Part shown: piece after piece, positions 7,550 to 14,788 of the stretch
How positions within the stretch are numbered: position 1 is the stretch's first letter
How the letters are laid out: each line of letters starts with the position of its first letter
NCBI GenBank assembly: GCA_964607245.1
Contig: CAZSIB010000017.1
Span: 1 to 16,679 of the forward strand
Direction of reading: 5' to 3'
DNA: 16,679 nt
DNA from: CAZLPZ01 sp964607245
GTDB taxonomy: Bacteria > Pseudomonadota > Alphaproteobacteria > Micavibrionales > Micavibrionaceae
Program-made: the position numbers and the translations under genes
The notes under the pieces: generated by a model
What the model was told of the DNA's origin: nothing
Database searches by the model: none
What the model saw: the letters and a program-made list of their open reading frames with translations, nothing else

Positions 7550-9106
7550 ATGATAAACAGAGCAAAGGTAAACGCAAGCAGACCTGTTTATGGGTTTACG
7601 CTGTTTGAGCTTGTGGTTTTTATCCTGATCGCAGGGTTGTTATTGACCATGCTCGTTTCTTTTACCAAAATTTATTTGAAGCAAGAGCAGCGCAACGCGA
7701 ACGAAGAAGCGATTCGAGACATTCAAACGGCACTGGATCAATTTTATGGTCTTACGGGATATTACCCTTGCCCGGCGGGGCCACGTTATGCTCTAGGGGC
7801 CGCGGATCACGGCAAAGAATTACGATTTGTTTCTCCTGATACCCCGCCAGATGCGGCAATCATTCCGCCTGGGCCCGCGCGTTTGGGGCGGTGTAAGGCG
7901 GGGCCCGGTGGGCAAGCAGCTCAACCGCTCTTGGGTGTTCCAAGCGGGGTGAGTGGCGCTGTCCGTGTTGATGGATTTCGTGTCGACTCTGGAACAGGAA
8001 CGTTTGTCAATATTGCCCCTCCCGGCGCGCCAAATGCCACAAATAACATCAAAAACCCGGACGGCAGTCCGGTTGGGGATAGAACTGTATTTATCGGGGA
8101 CATCCCTTACGTGACGATCAATGAAACATTTGAAAATAATCCGAGTGTTTCTGGATTAAAACCCCTCCCCCTTTCAAAAACGGTCGATGCCTTTGGCCAA
8201 AAATTTATTTACGCCGTGTCTGCGCCAATGACGCATATCGATACGTATGATTTGGAAAAACCGAATATTACGGTGCGTAAACTCAACTACCGGTTTACAA
8301 CGCTTGCCGATCAGACGGTGGCAAATGCAAATCGATCAACACCATACCTGATTGTTTCATCTGGGGCCGATCGACTTGGGACCCGGAATGTGCAGGGGCT
8401 TTCTCCAAACGCAGCTTTATGTGCGGGAGCTGTCGCGGGAACAAACCAGTTTTCCCGTCGAGAAAATTGTAATAGCGATGCAATTTTTCTGATGACAATG
8501 GGAACGAACGCAAATTTGAGCTATACGACGGCGGCCGCAACGGCAGCAAATAATTTTGCCGGGGCCAAATATTTTGACGATATCCTAAGTTATAACGCCT
8601 ACACGGAATCTGCGTTTTGGGAAAAGACAAAGGATAGCCCCAGCGATATGAATAATAGCAATTCTGGCAATGTTGGAATAGGAAGAGAACCCAACGCGCT
8701 TTTCAAGCTCGATGTTCAGGGAAAGTCACGGGCAGACAAACTCGTTTCTCAAGAAATTTGTAGCCAAGATGCTGTCGTGGGTGCGGTGTTCACTCCGGAG
8801 GGGAATTGCTTTGATCCCCGTGTGATTACGGGGGATCCGGATGCGGGAACGGGCGGGATGAAATGTCCAGCAGATATGGTTCTCACAAAAATTGGGTCGG
8901 GGACGCTTGCGGCAGATCTTCCAGCGGATGCCCAAATCTTTACCGTGACGTTGCCCCCTCCTGCCGGGACAACGGTCAAATATGCCTGTGTCAAGCCGAC
9001 ATTGAATGCGGCGAGTGTCGCGTCAAAAACCTGTCCGGTTGGACGATGGGTCATCGGGTTTAAATCAAACGGGGATGTCTGCTGTAACGGTGATACCTGC
9101 AATTAA
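7550..9106 (+). CDS. Type IV prepilin-like protein with VGIG motif (518 aa)
   Basis: The leader MINRAKVNASRPVYG is followed by FTLFELVVFILIAGLLLTML, with cleavage predicted at G15|F16 and Glu at mature position 5. YPCP is at 72-75, again 56 residues after the first mature residue. It matches the 478-aa protein along its length: GDIPYVTI, DAFGQKFIYAVS, SSGADRLGTR, KYFDDILSY, NVGIGREPNALFKLDVQG (VGIG at 375-378), GDPDAGTGGMKCP, and CPVGRWVIGF before VCCNGDTCN at the end. The two clearly derive from one ancestor and probably form disulfides at the tail. It is divergently transcribed from the other two and lies 72 bases before mnmG, so transcription may run on into mnmG; no hairpin terminator is evident between them. 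The ribosome binding site is weak. The role is unknown; minor pilin, pseudopilin or surface adhesin are all possible. Confidence 0.82.
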   Translation: MINRAKVNASRPVYGFTLFELVVFILIAGLLLTMLVSFTKIYLKQEQRNANEEAIRDIQTALDQFYGLTGYYPCPAGPRYALGAADHGKELRFVSPDTPPDAAIIPPGPARLGRCKAGPGGQAAQPLLGVPSGVSGAVRVDGFRVDSGTGTFVNIAPPGAPNATNNIKNPDGSPVGDRTVFIGDIPYVTINETFENNPSVSGLKPLPLSKTVDAFGQKFIYAVSAPMTHIDTYDLEKPNITVRKLNYRFTTLADQTVANANRSTPYLIVSSGADRLGTRNVQGLSPNAALCAGAVAGTNQFSRRENCNSDAIFLMTMGTNANLSYTTAAATAANNFAGAKYFDDILSYNAYTESAFWEKTKDSPSDMNNSNSGNVGIGREPNALFKLDVQGKSRADKLVSQEICSQDAVVGAVFTPEGNCFDPRVITGDPDAGTGGMKCPADMVLTKIGSGTLAADLPADAQIFTVTLPPPAGTTVKYACVKPTLNAASVASKTCPVGRWVIGFKSNGDVCCNGDTCN

Positions 9107-9178
9107 GGGGTGCCCACGCGCTTCTTTTCGGCAATAATTTTCTGGAATTTAGACCCCAAACCCTTTATAAAGCGGCCC

Positions 9179-11102
9179 ATGGGTCAGGATTTATCAAGCC
9201 ATTTTGATGTGGTTGTCGTTGGTGGCGGGCACGCCGGATGTGACGCGGCCGCGGCATCCGCGCGCCTTGGGGCGAGAACGCTCCTCCTGACACACGACCT
9301 CTCAACAATTGGTGTCATGTCCTGTAACCCTGCAATCGGCGGATTGGGCAAGGGCCATTTGGTGCGGGAAATCGACGCGCTCGACGGGGTGATGGCGCGC
9401 GTGACGGACCAGGCGGGTATTCAATACCGGATGCTCAATGCGTCACGTGGGGCCGCCGTACAGGGCCCGCGGGCGCAAGCCGACCGCAAGCTTTATCGCC
9501 AGGCGATGCAGGCGGTTTTATCGGAGTACCCCAATCTTACCTTGATGGCGGGGGCAGCACACGACCTGAAACGCGCGCCGGATGGATCGATTTCTGGGCT
9601 TGTGACCGAAGATGGCCGAGAGTTATTCTGTAAATCTATTGTTCTCACAACGGGAACCTTTTTACGTGGAGTTATGCATCGGGGTGAAGTCACCGGGCCC
9701 GGGGGGCGTGTTGGGGCGGCGCCCTCGGTCGGATTGGCGCTCACGCTTGAAAAGCTGGGGATGCCGCTCGGGCGGCTTAAAACCGGGACGCCCGCGCGTC
9801 TGGATGGCCAAACAATCGACTGGGGGGCCTGTGACGAACAAAGGGGCGATGATCCTCCTGTCCCCTTCTCCTTCATGACAGATCAAATTCGTGTCCCGCA
9901 AATTAGCTGTTATATGACCTATACAAATGCGCAGACCCATGCGCATATTCGGGACAATCTTCATCGTGCGCCGATGTATTCCGGTCAAATTAAATCGGTG
10001 GGGCCGCGTTATTGTCCGTCGATTGAAGACAAAATCGTCCGCTTTGCGGACAAAGAACGGCATCAGATTTTCCTTGAGCCCGAGGGGCTCGACGATATCA
10101 CGGTTTATCCGAATGGAATCTCGACCTCCCTGCCCGCAGATGTTCAGGACGTCATGATCCGGTCGATTGTCGGATTAGAACGCGTACGGATTATCGAATA
10201 TGGATACGCGATAGAATATGATTATTGCGATCCGCGCGATTTGAAAAATACATTAGAATCCAAACGGTTACCGGGTCTTTTCCTCGCGGGACAAATCAAC
10301 GGCACGACCGGATATGAAGAGGCGGCGGCGCAAGGGTTGGTTGCTGGGGCGAATGCGGCGCTTCAGGCAGGGCATGCGGCTGTTTCACGNNNNNNNNNNA
10401 CGTGAAACAGCGCCAACATTCACCCTCGACCGGACAAATTCTTATATCGGCGTCATGATTGACGATTTGACAACCCGCGGCGTCACCGAACCGTACCGGA
10501 TGTTTACGTCGCGGGCGGAGTATCGTTTACGGTTGCGCGCGGATAATGCTGACCAGCGTCTGGCCCCCATGGGAATTGATTCTGGTCTCGTTTTATCTGA
10601 ACGCGCGGCGGTCTGGGGTCGAAAATCCCAGCTTTTGGCCCAGGCGGAACAGGCCTTGACCGCGGCCACCGCAACACCTTACGAACTTTCGGCGCGCGGG
10701 ATTGAGATCAAACAAGACGGGATTCGGCGTTCAGCCTTTGACCTTTTGGCCTATCCGGACATGACGCTGGATCGACTATACCAGGTTTTCCCGGATTTAC
10801 CCCCCTTCCGGGCTGGAATTTTATCCCAGTTACAAATCGATGCCCAGTACCGCGGATACTTGGATCGCCAAGAGGCGGATATCAACGCCTTTCAACGCGA
10901 TGAGAATTTGCTCCTCCCGCCGGATTTGGATTATAAACTGATTGGATCCCTCTCAAATGAAATTCGGGGGCGATTGGAAAAGGTTCGGCCGACAAGTTTG
11001 GGGGCCGCGTCCCGTATTCCCGGGGTGACACCGGCGGCCGTTATGGCTCTCCTCCGTTACGTACGCCAGAAAAAAGACCAGAAAAAAGAAATGGCTGCCT
11101 GA
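9179..11102 (+). CDS. mnmG: tRNA uridine-5-carboxymethylaminomethyl modification enzyme MnmG (GidA), interrupted by an N-gap
   Basis: The FAD-dependent partner of MnmE in modifying wobble uridine 34. The dinucleotide-binding motif GGGHAG is at residues 15-20. Signature GPRYCPSIEDK starts near residue 275 and includes the conserved cysteine. AGQINGTTGYEEAAAQG lies just before the gap, and the C-terminal helical domain ends SRIPGVTPAAVMALLRYVRQ. The ATG at 9179 was chosen because family members begin just before HFDVVVVGGGHAG; an upstream GTG at 9110 adds an atypical extension. Ten Ns (10390-10399) break the frame. If the ACG on each side is the same ACG, deleting 13 bases restores one frame and gives 636 aa, close to the usual length. 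So this is almost certainly an intact gene with a scaffolding artefact. It overlaps rsmG by one base (TGATG). Confidence 0.96.
10381..10409. other. parS: parS site split by the assembly gap
   Basis: TGTTTCACG (10381-10389) and CGTGAAACA (10401-10409) are the two halves of the ParB-binding palindrome TGTTTCACGTGAAACA, separated by the N-run. Collapsing the duplicated ACG gives a 20-base palindrome, GCTGTTTCACGTGAAACAGC, which in the mnmG frame encodes AVSRETA. Confidence 0.85.
10390..10399. other. Assembly gap (10 Ns)
   Basis: Ten Ns inside mnmG. The bases before (ACG at 10387-10389) and after (ACG at 10400-10402) are identical, and treating them as one copy restores both the parS palindrome and the mnmG frame. 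The gap is therefore probably a placeholder between overlapping contigs rather than missing sequence. Confidence 0.9.
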
Positions 11103-11722
11103 TGACTGGCGGATCCCCACATGTTTCACGTGAAACACAAGACAAGCTTGCGCGCTATGCCGCCCTTCTGCGCAAATGGCAGGCGCGGATTAATCTTGTC
11201 GCACCCGATACGCTGGACGTTGCGGAGCATCGGCATTTTGATGATTCTCTCCAAATCCTTCCATTTTTACCTGAAAAAAAAGAAGACCGGTCGGGGCCGG
11301 TTCTGGTCGATTTTGGATCCGGGGCCGGGTTTCCGGGATTGGCCTTGGCCATTGCACGGCCGGATCTTCAGGTCCATTTGGTCGAGTCGGACGCAAAAAA
11401 ATGTGAATTTTTGAAAACTGTTTCACGTGAAACAGAAACCCCCGTCACGGTCCAGATAAGCCGGATTGAGGCGCTCGCCCCGTTTAACGCGGATGTGATT
11501 ACGGCGCGCGCCCTCGCCCCCCTTGCAAAATTGATCGCGTTTTCCATGCCCTTTGTGATCCTTAATCCATTGATCAAGTTGATATTTTTAAAGGGAGGAA
11601 ATTGGGCCGATGAAGTGGCGGCGGCCCGCGACATCTATGATTTTAATCTCACGGATATCCCCAGTACGACCCATCCGAAAGCCCGGCTTCTGATCATCAA
11701 AGATTTGTCCCCGCGCGCTTGA
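11102..11722 (+). CDS. rsmG: 16S rRNA (guanine-527-N7) methyltransferase RsmG (GidB)
   Basis: A 206-aa SAM-dependent methyltransferase that modifies G527 of 16S rRNA in the small subunit. The N-terminal helical part contains LARYAALLRKWQARINLVAP, followed by the family's HFDDSLQ. SAM motif I is VDFGSGAGFPGLALA (GSGAGFPG at 72-79). HLVESDAKKCEFLKTV follows, then ITARALAPLAKLIAF and the conserved LKGGNW. The start overlaps the mnmG stop (TGATG). Two parS palindromes lie inside this gene, each read as VSRET (residues 8-12 and 107-111). The second sits right after KKCEFLKT, so the site must be tolerated in a structural part of the enzyme. The gene is intact and typical in length. Confidence 0.96.
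   Translation: MTGGSPHVSRETQDKLARYAALLRKWQARINLVAPDTLDVAEHRHFDDSLQILPFLPEKKEDRSGPVLVDFGSGAGFPGLALAIARPDLQVHLVESDAKKCEFLKTVSRETETPVTVQISRIEALAPFNADVITARALAPLAKLIAFSMPFVILNPLIKLIFLKGGNWADEVAAARDIYDFNLTDIPSTTHPKARLLIIKDLSPRA
11122..11137. other. parS: parS site in the 5' end of rsmG
   Basis: An exact TGTTTCACGTGAAACA palindrome, the known consensus bound by chromosomal ParB. It lies in codons 7-12 of rsmG and encodes VSRET there. It is upstream of the parAB genes in the same cluster. Confidence 0.93.
11418..11435. other. parS: parS site in the middle of rsmG
   Basis: An 18-base perfect palindrome, CTGTTTCACGTGAAACAG, containing the full 16-base parS consensus at 11419-11434. It encodes VSRET at residues 107-111 of RsmG and lies 297 bases after the previous site. 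Confidence 0.93.
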
Positions 11723-11723
11723 C

Positions 11724-11739
11724 TGTTTCACGTGAAACG
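11724..11739. other. parS: parS-like site after rsmG
   Basis: TGTTTCACGTGAAACG matches 15 of 16 consensus positions and begins two bases after the rsmG stop. It lies 305 bases after the previous site, almost the same spacing as between the two sites in rsmG. Confidence 0.85.
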
Positions 11740-12071
11740 GTTTATATGAAGACCACAGTGAAACATGTCATTCTCTGTGGAGATAGAGACATTTAATAAT
11801 TATTTACATAATCCAAAACTAAGGAAGAGGCAACAAAGGTTGTATAGTCGTTTAAAGTAAGAAGTTGACAGGCGAAAGAAATCCCCTCTCCACCCTTCAG
11901 GGGGGAGAGGGCCCGCGGGCGAAAGCCCGCTCTCTTTAAGTTTTGTGCGCCTGCGCGCACGGGGTGAGGTGGGTTTTAAATTTAGGAAATCCCTCTCCCT
12001 TTTTGAAAAGGGAGAGGCAAAAAGCGGTATGTTCACTTTTTTAAGTGGCTATATTAAAGAGCAGGATAAAA
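11740..12071. other. Non-coding stretch between rsmG and the Nudix genes
   Basis: About 330 bases without a credible gene. It opens with an inverted repeat, CCACAG/CTGTGG (11753-11758/11775-11780), around a 16-base loop. An AT-rich part (about 11785-11865) could hold a promoter for the Nudix-parAB genes. Then comes the composite palindromic repeat annotated separately, and finally the ribosome binding site AGGA just before 12072. A leftward open frame crossing it (78 codons) is made largely of the repeat and is not believed. Confidence 0.6.
11878..12018. repeat. Composite palindromic intergenic repeat
   Basis: Four consecutive hairpins: CCCTCTCC/GGAGAGGG (11884-11891/11904-11911), GCGGGC-GAAA-GCCCGC (11915-11930) with a GNRA-type loop, GTGCGC/GCGCAC (11945-11950/11955-11960), and an 11-bp stem CCTCTCCCTTT/AAAGGGAGAGG (11992-12002/12007-12017). 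The first and last begin with nearly the same words (AAATCCCCTCTCC and AAATCCCTCTCCC), as if two units of one repeat were placed in tandem. Similar CCCTCTCC/GGAGAGGG-flanked palindromes are, from memory, common dispersed intergenic repeats in proteobacteria. No second copy is in this window, so dispersal is inference. Confidence 0.6.
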
Positions 12072-12557
12072 ATGCCACAGATTTTTTCTGAAGCAGAGAG
12101 AAAAAAATATTATCAAGACTTGCCCCGTAAACGGATGTCGGCAGCGGCGTTGATTGTGCGGGAAAACCGGATGCTGATTGTGAAGCCGTTTTACCGCGAT
12201 GCGTGGCTGATCCCCGGCGGGGTGGTTGAGGCGCATGAGTCACCGTATGATACAGTGTCCCGTGAGGTCAAAGAGGAAATCGGGCTTAATCTTTCGATTA
12301 TCCGACCCCTTTGTTTTGATTATATGCCGGATCAAGACGGTAAGGGTGAGGCGATCCATTTTATTTTTGAAGTTCGGGCGAGTCCGGAGAGTCAAATACA
12401 CGTTGACGGCGCAGAGATTACAGATTTTATGTGGGTCGAGATGGAAGAAGCGCAACGGTTACTGGTCCCGCCTTTGGCCGCGCGGGTTTTGGTAGCATGT
12501 CGCGCGCTTGAAACAGGCGCGTGTTATTGTACGGAGCAGGGAAAAATTCAGGCATGA
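12072..12557 (+). CDS. Nudix hydrolase (first of a tandem pair)
   Basis: A 161-aa Nudix-family protein, expected to cleave a nucleoside diphosphate linked to some moiety; the substrate cannot be told. The Nudix box G-x5-E-x7-REU-xEE-x-GU is complete: G50, E56, R64-E65, E68-E69 and G71 in GVVEAHESPYDTVSREVKEE. Before it, AAALIVRENRMLIVKPFY forms the usual first strands. A segment similar to the next gene follows the box (DGAEITDFMWVEMEEA). The start at 12072 has AGGA 5-6 bases upstream; a GTG at 12045 would give 9 extra residues with less support. The stop overlaps the next start (ATGA). It is the first gene of a probable operon with the second Nudix gene and parA. Confidence 0.88.
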   Translation: MPQIFSEAERKKYYQDLPRKRMSAAALIVRENRMLIVKPFYRDAWLIPGGVVEAHESPYDTVSREVKEEIGLNLSIIRPLCFDYMPDQDGKGEAIHFIFEVRASPESQIHVDGAEITDFMWVEMEEAQRLLVPPLAARVLVACRALETGACYCTEQGKIQA

Positions 12558-12979
12558 AAATCGTTGCAGACACGCTTGTTCTTCATGATCAGAAAATTTT
12601 ATTGGTCAAGGCGGATTATCGGTCAACTTGGCAATTTCCAGGCGGGCATGTTGACCTGGGAGAGACCCCGTATCAGGCGGCGTCCCGTGAGGTTGCGGAG
12701 GAAGTTGGGGCGGGCGTGTGCGTTAAGAAACTTTTGTGTTTGAATGTGGAGCGTGATGCACAGGGTCGGGCCGATGCCATGTGTTTTTTGTTTTCGGGTT
12801 GCTATGACGGGACGACCCCTATTGTTGTTGACGGACAAGAAATTCATCAATTTGCCTGGGTTTCGATTGATGATGCGGCGAAGAAATTAAATCCTCTGGT
12901 CTCGATCTTGGTTCCACATGCGCTGACGGCGCTTGAGAGAAATGCCGTTGTTTATTTAGAGGGCGGGGCGCTTAAATGA
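12554..12979 (+). CDS. Nudix hydrolase (second of a tandem pair)
   Basis: A 141-aa Nudix protein with a complete box: G31, E37, R45-E46, E49-E50 and G52 in GHVDLGETPYQAASREVAEE. It resembles its neighbour in the strand before the box (LHDQKILLVKADYRSTWQFP) and after it (DGQEIHQFAWVSIDDAAKKL), so the pair probably arose by duplication. The start at 12554 was chosen because it overlaps the previous stop in the ATGA arrangement and gives the standard Nudix N-terminus; a longer frame from 12521 lies inside the first gene. The 3' end overlaps parA, again by ATGA, implying coupled translation of all three. The substrate is unknown. Confidence 0.88.
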   Translation: MKIVADTLVLHDQKILLVKADYRSTWQFPGGHVDLGETPYQAASREVAEEVGAGVCVKKLLCLNVERDAQGRADAMCFLFSGCYDGTTPIVVDGQEIHQFAWVSIDDAAKKLNPLVSILVPHALTALERNAVVYLEGGALK

Positions 12980-13782
12980 CATCAAACATCATGCAACAAA
13001 AACGTCCGCGGATATTGGCGGTAGCGAACCAAAAAGGGGGCGTCGGGAAAACCACGACGGCGGTGAATTTGGCAACGGCCTTGGCCGCCGTGGGGCAGCG
13101 CGTCCTGCTCGTTGATCTGGACCCGCAAGGCAACGCGACGACGGGTATGGGCGTGCGGCGGGCGCAAGTGACCACGACGACGTATGATTTGCTTTTTGAT
13201 GAAACGAGCGTTGCGGAGGCGGCGGTCGCCACCAACATTCCGGGGCTTGATCTGCTCGCGTCCTCGGTCCATCTTTCGGGCGTTGATTTGGAACTTGCGA
13301 CCGAAGAGCGCCGCGAATATCGGTTAAAGGACGGGTTTCAAGGCGCGCTTCATTACGATTACATTATTTGCGATTGTCCGCCGGCGCTCAGTTTACTGAC
13401 CCTCAATGTCTTTGTCGCAGTGGATGCCGTCGTGGTCCCGCTGCAATGCGAATTTTACGCGCTTGAGGGGCTCTCGCATCTCATGAAAACGATTGAGCGC
13501 GTGCGTGCAACGTTTAATCCAGATTTGGCCGTGCACGGGATTTTACTCACCATGGTGGATCCGCGCAGCAAACTCTCGGCGCAAGTCGCGGCCGATGTGC
13601 GCGCGCATTTTGGGGACACGGTGTATCAAACGGTGATCCCGCGAAATGTCCGGTTGTCCGAGGCGCCATCCCACGGCTTGCCCGCGATTGTATACGATAT
13701 GCGCAGCCCCGGATCGATTGCGTATATCAACCTTGCGCGGGAGATTATTAAGCGCGAGAAATCTTTGAAAGAGGTGGCTTAA
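12976..13782 (+). CDS. parA: Chromosome-partitioning ATPase ParA (Soj)
   Basis: A 268-aa deviant Walker ATPase of the ParA/MinD group, which binds DNA non-specifically and moves ParB-parS complexes apart. The deviant Walker A KGGVGKTT is at residues 20-27 with the signature lysine K20. The A' motif VDLDPQGN is at 46-53, and Walker B lies in YDYIICDCPPALSLLTLN. Typical later blocks are VPLQCEFYALEGLSHLMKTI and VIPRNVRLSEAPSHGLPAI. The start overlaps the Nudix stop by four bases; a second ATG five codons later (12991) is possible. parB follows one base after the stop, the normal operon order. Several parS sites lie just upstream, so the whole segregation system is together. Confidence 0.97.
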   Translation: MTSNIMQQKRPRILAVANQKGGVGKTTTAVNLATALAAVGQRVLLVDLDPQGNATTGMGVRRAQVTTTTYDLLFDETSVAEAAVATNIPGLDLLASSVHLSGVDLELATEERREYRLKDGFQGALHYDYIICDCPPALSLLTLNVFVAVDAVVVPLQCEFYALEGLSHLMKTIERVRATFNPDLAVHGILLTMVDPRSKLSAQVAADVRAHFGDTVYQTVIPRNVRLSEAPSHGLPAIVYDMRSPGSIAYINLAREIIKREKSLKEVA

Positions 13783-13783
13783 C

Positions 13784-14788
13784 ATGACCGATAATAATTC
13801 TATTCTCCCGAAACGTCGGGGCCTGGGGCGCGGGCTTGATGCCTTGTTTGAAGATACAGAGGTGCGCGCAGGGCCGCCCAACGCCGATCATCCGCAGCGC
13901 CAAGCGGCGGCGTCGGCCGGGGCGGCGCCGTCTACACCCACTGGCCGGGCGATGATGCCCATTACGCAACTGGTGCCCGGGGCCTATCAACCGCGGCATG
14001 TTTTTGATGATCAAACAATTCATGAACTGGCAAAGTCGATTGCCCAGCACGGGATTATTCAGCCCCTGCTGGTTCGGCCGCATCCGACCGAACTTGGGCA
14101 GTTTGAGATTATCGCGGGCGAACGCCGCTGGCGCGCCGCGCAAAAGGCCGGGCTTCATGATGTGCCGGTCGTGGTGAACGGCACGATGACCGATCGCGAG
14201 GCGTTGCAACTGGGCCTCATTGAAAACCTGCAGCGTGAGGATTTGAACGGCTTTGATGAGGCGGCGGGGTATCAACGTTTAATTGACGAATTTCATTTTA
14301 CGCCCGAACGCCTGGGCGAGATGATTGGCAAATCCCGCGCGCATGTGGCGAATACGCTCCGGCTTTTGCAACTGGCACCGGAGTTGCGTACGCAAATTTT
14401 GGCGCAGCACGTGTCGATGGGACATGCGCGGGCCCTTATCGGGGTGCCAACGCCAGACGTGTTTTTAAAGCGCGTGATCGATGAGAAACTTTCCGTTCGG
14501 CAACTGGAAAAAATTGTTGAAGGCGCGCGGCGTGAGGCGGCGGCAACAGGTGTCGCCCGTCCCGTGCGGACAGGCGGGCGGCGGAAAGACGGCGCGCAAG
14601 GGTCAGACGCCGCGCCGGAAAAAGACATGCATGTCCTTGCGCTTGAGGATGACGTGACGCGCGCGCTGGGGTTAAAAGTGCGCCTCGAGATGACGCCCGA
14701 ATCTGGCGCGGGCGCCGGGACCATGCATATTCAGTTTCGGAGCCTCGATCAGCTGGATGATCTCCTCCGGCGGCTCAAACGGGGGTAG
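13784..14788 (+). CDS. parB: Chromosome-partitioning protein ParB (Spo0J)
   Basis: A 334-aa ParB that binds parS, spreads as a CTP-dependent clamp and recruits ParA. The N-terminus KRRGLGRGLDALF is the ParA-interacting segment. A low-complexity linker (about 25-60) leads to the CTP-binding domain with GERRWRAA at 112-119 and ENLQRE at 147-152. The helix-turn-helix region for parS recognition follows (LGEMIGKSRAHVANTLRLLQ). The C-terminal dimerisation part ends HIQFRSLDQLDDLLRRLKRG. An AAAGAGG sequence lies upstream of the ATG within the end of parA. Its last 14 bases overlap the 3' end of the opposite-strand transporter gene. Confidence 0.97.
   Translation: MTDNNSILPKRRGLGRGLDALFEDTEVRAGPPNADHPQRQAAASAGAAPSTPTGRAMMPITQLVPGAYQPRHVFDDQTIHELAKSIAQHGIIQPLLVRPHPTELGQFEIIAGERRWRAAQKAGLHDVPVVVNGTMTDREALQLGLIENLQREDLNGFDEAAGYQRLIDEFHFTPERLGEMIGKSRAHVANTLRLLQLAPELRTQILAQHVSMGHARALIGVPTPDVFLKRVIDEKLSVRQLEKIVEGARREAAATGVARPVRTGGRRKDGAQGSDAAPEKDMHVLALEDDVTRALGLKVRLEMTPESGAGAGTMHIQFRSLDQLDDLLRRLKRG

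Noticed and set aside
9110..9178. GTG start 23 codons upstream for mnmG
   Set aside because: The extension has no resemblance to MnmG N-termini, which begin shortly before the FAD-binding motif as with the ATG at 9179.
10314..10405. mnmG as two overlapping genes or a frameshifted pseudogene
   Set aside because: The break coincides with the N-run, and collapsing the repeated ACG restores one frame with all family motifs intact.
11800..12036. Leftward 78-codon open frame between rsmG and the Nudix genes
   Set aside because: Most of it is the palindromic repeat; no ribosome binding site or domain, and the composition is typical of translated repeats.
13748..14275. Leftward 175-codon open frame over parB
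   Set aside because: It is antisense to parB, whose motifs are complete; no independent support.
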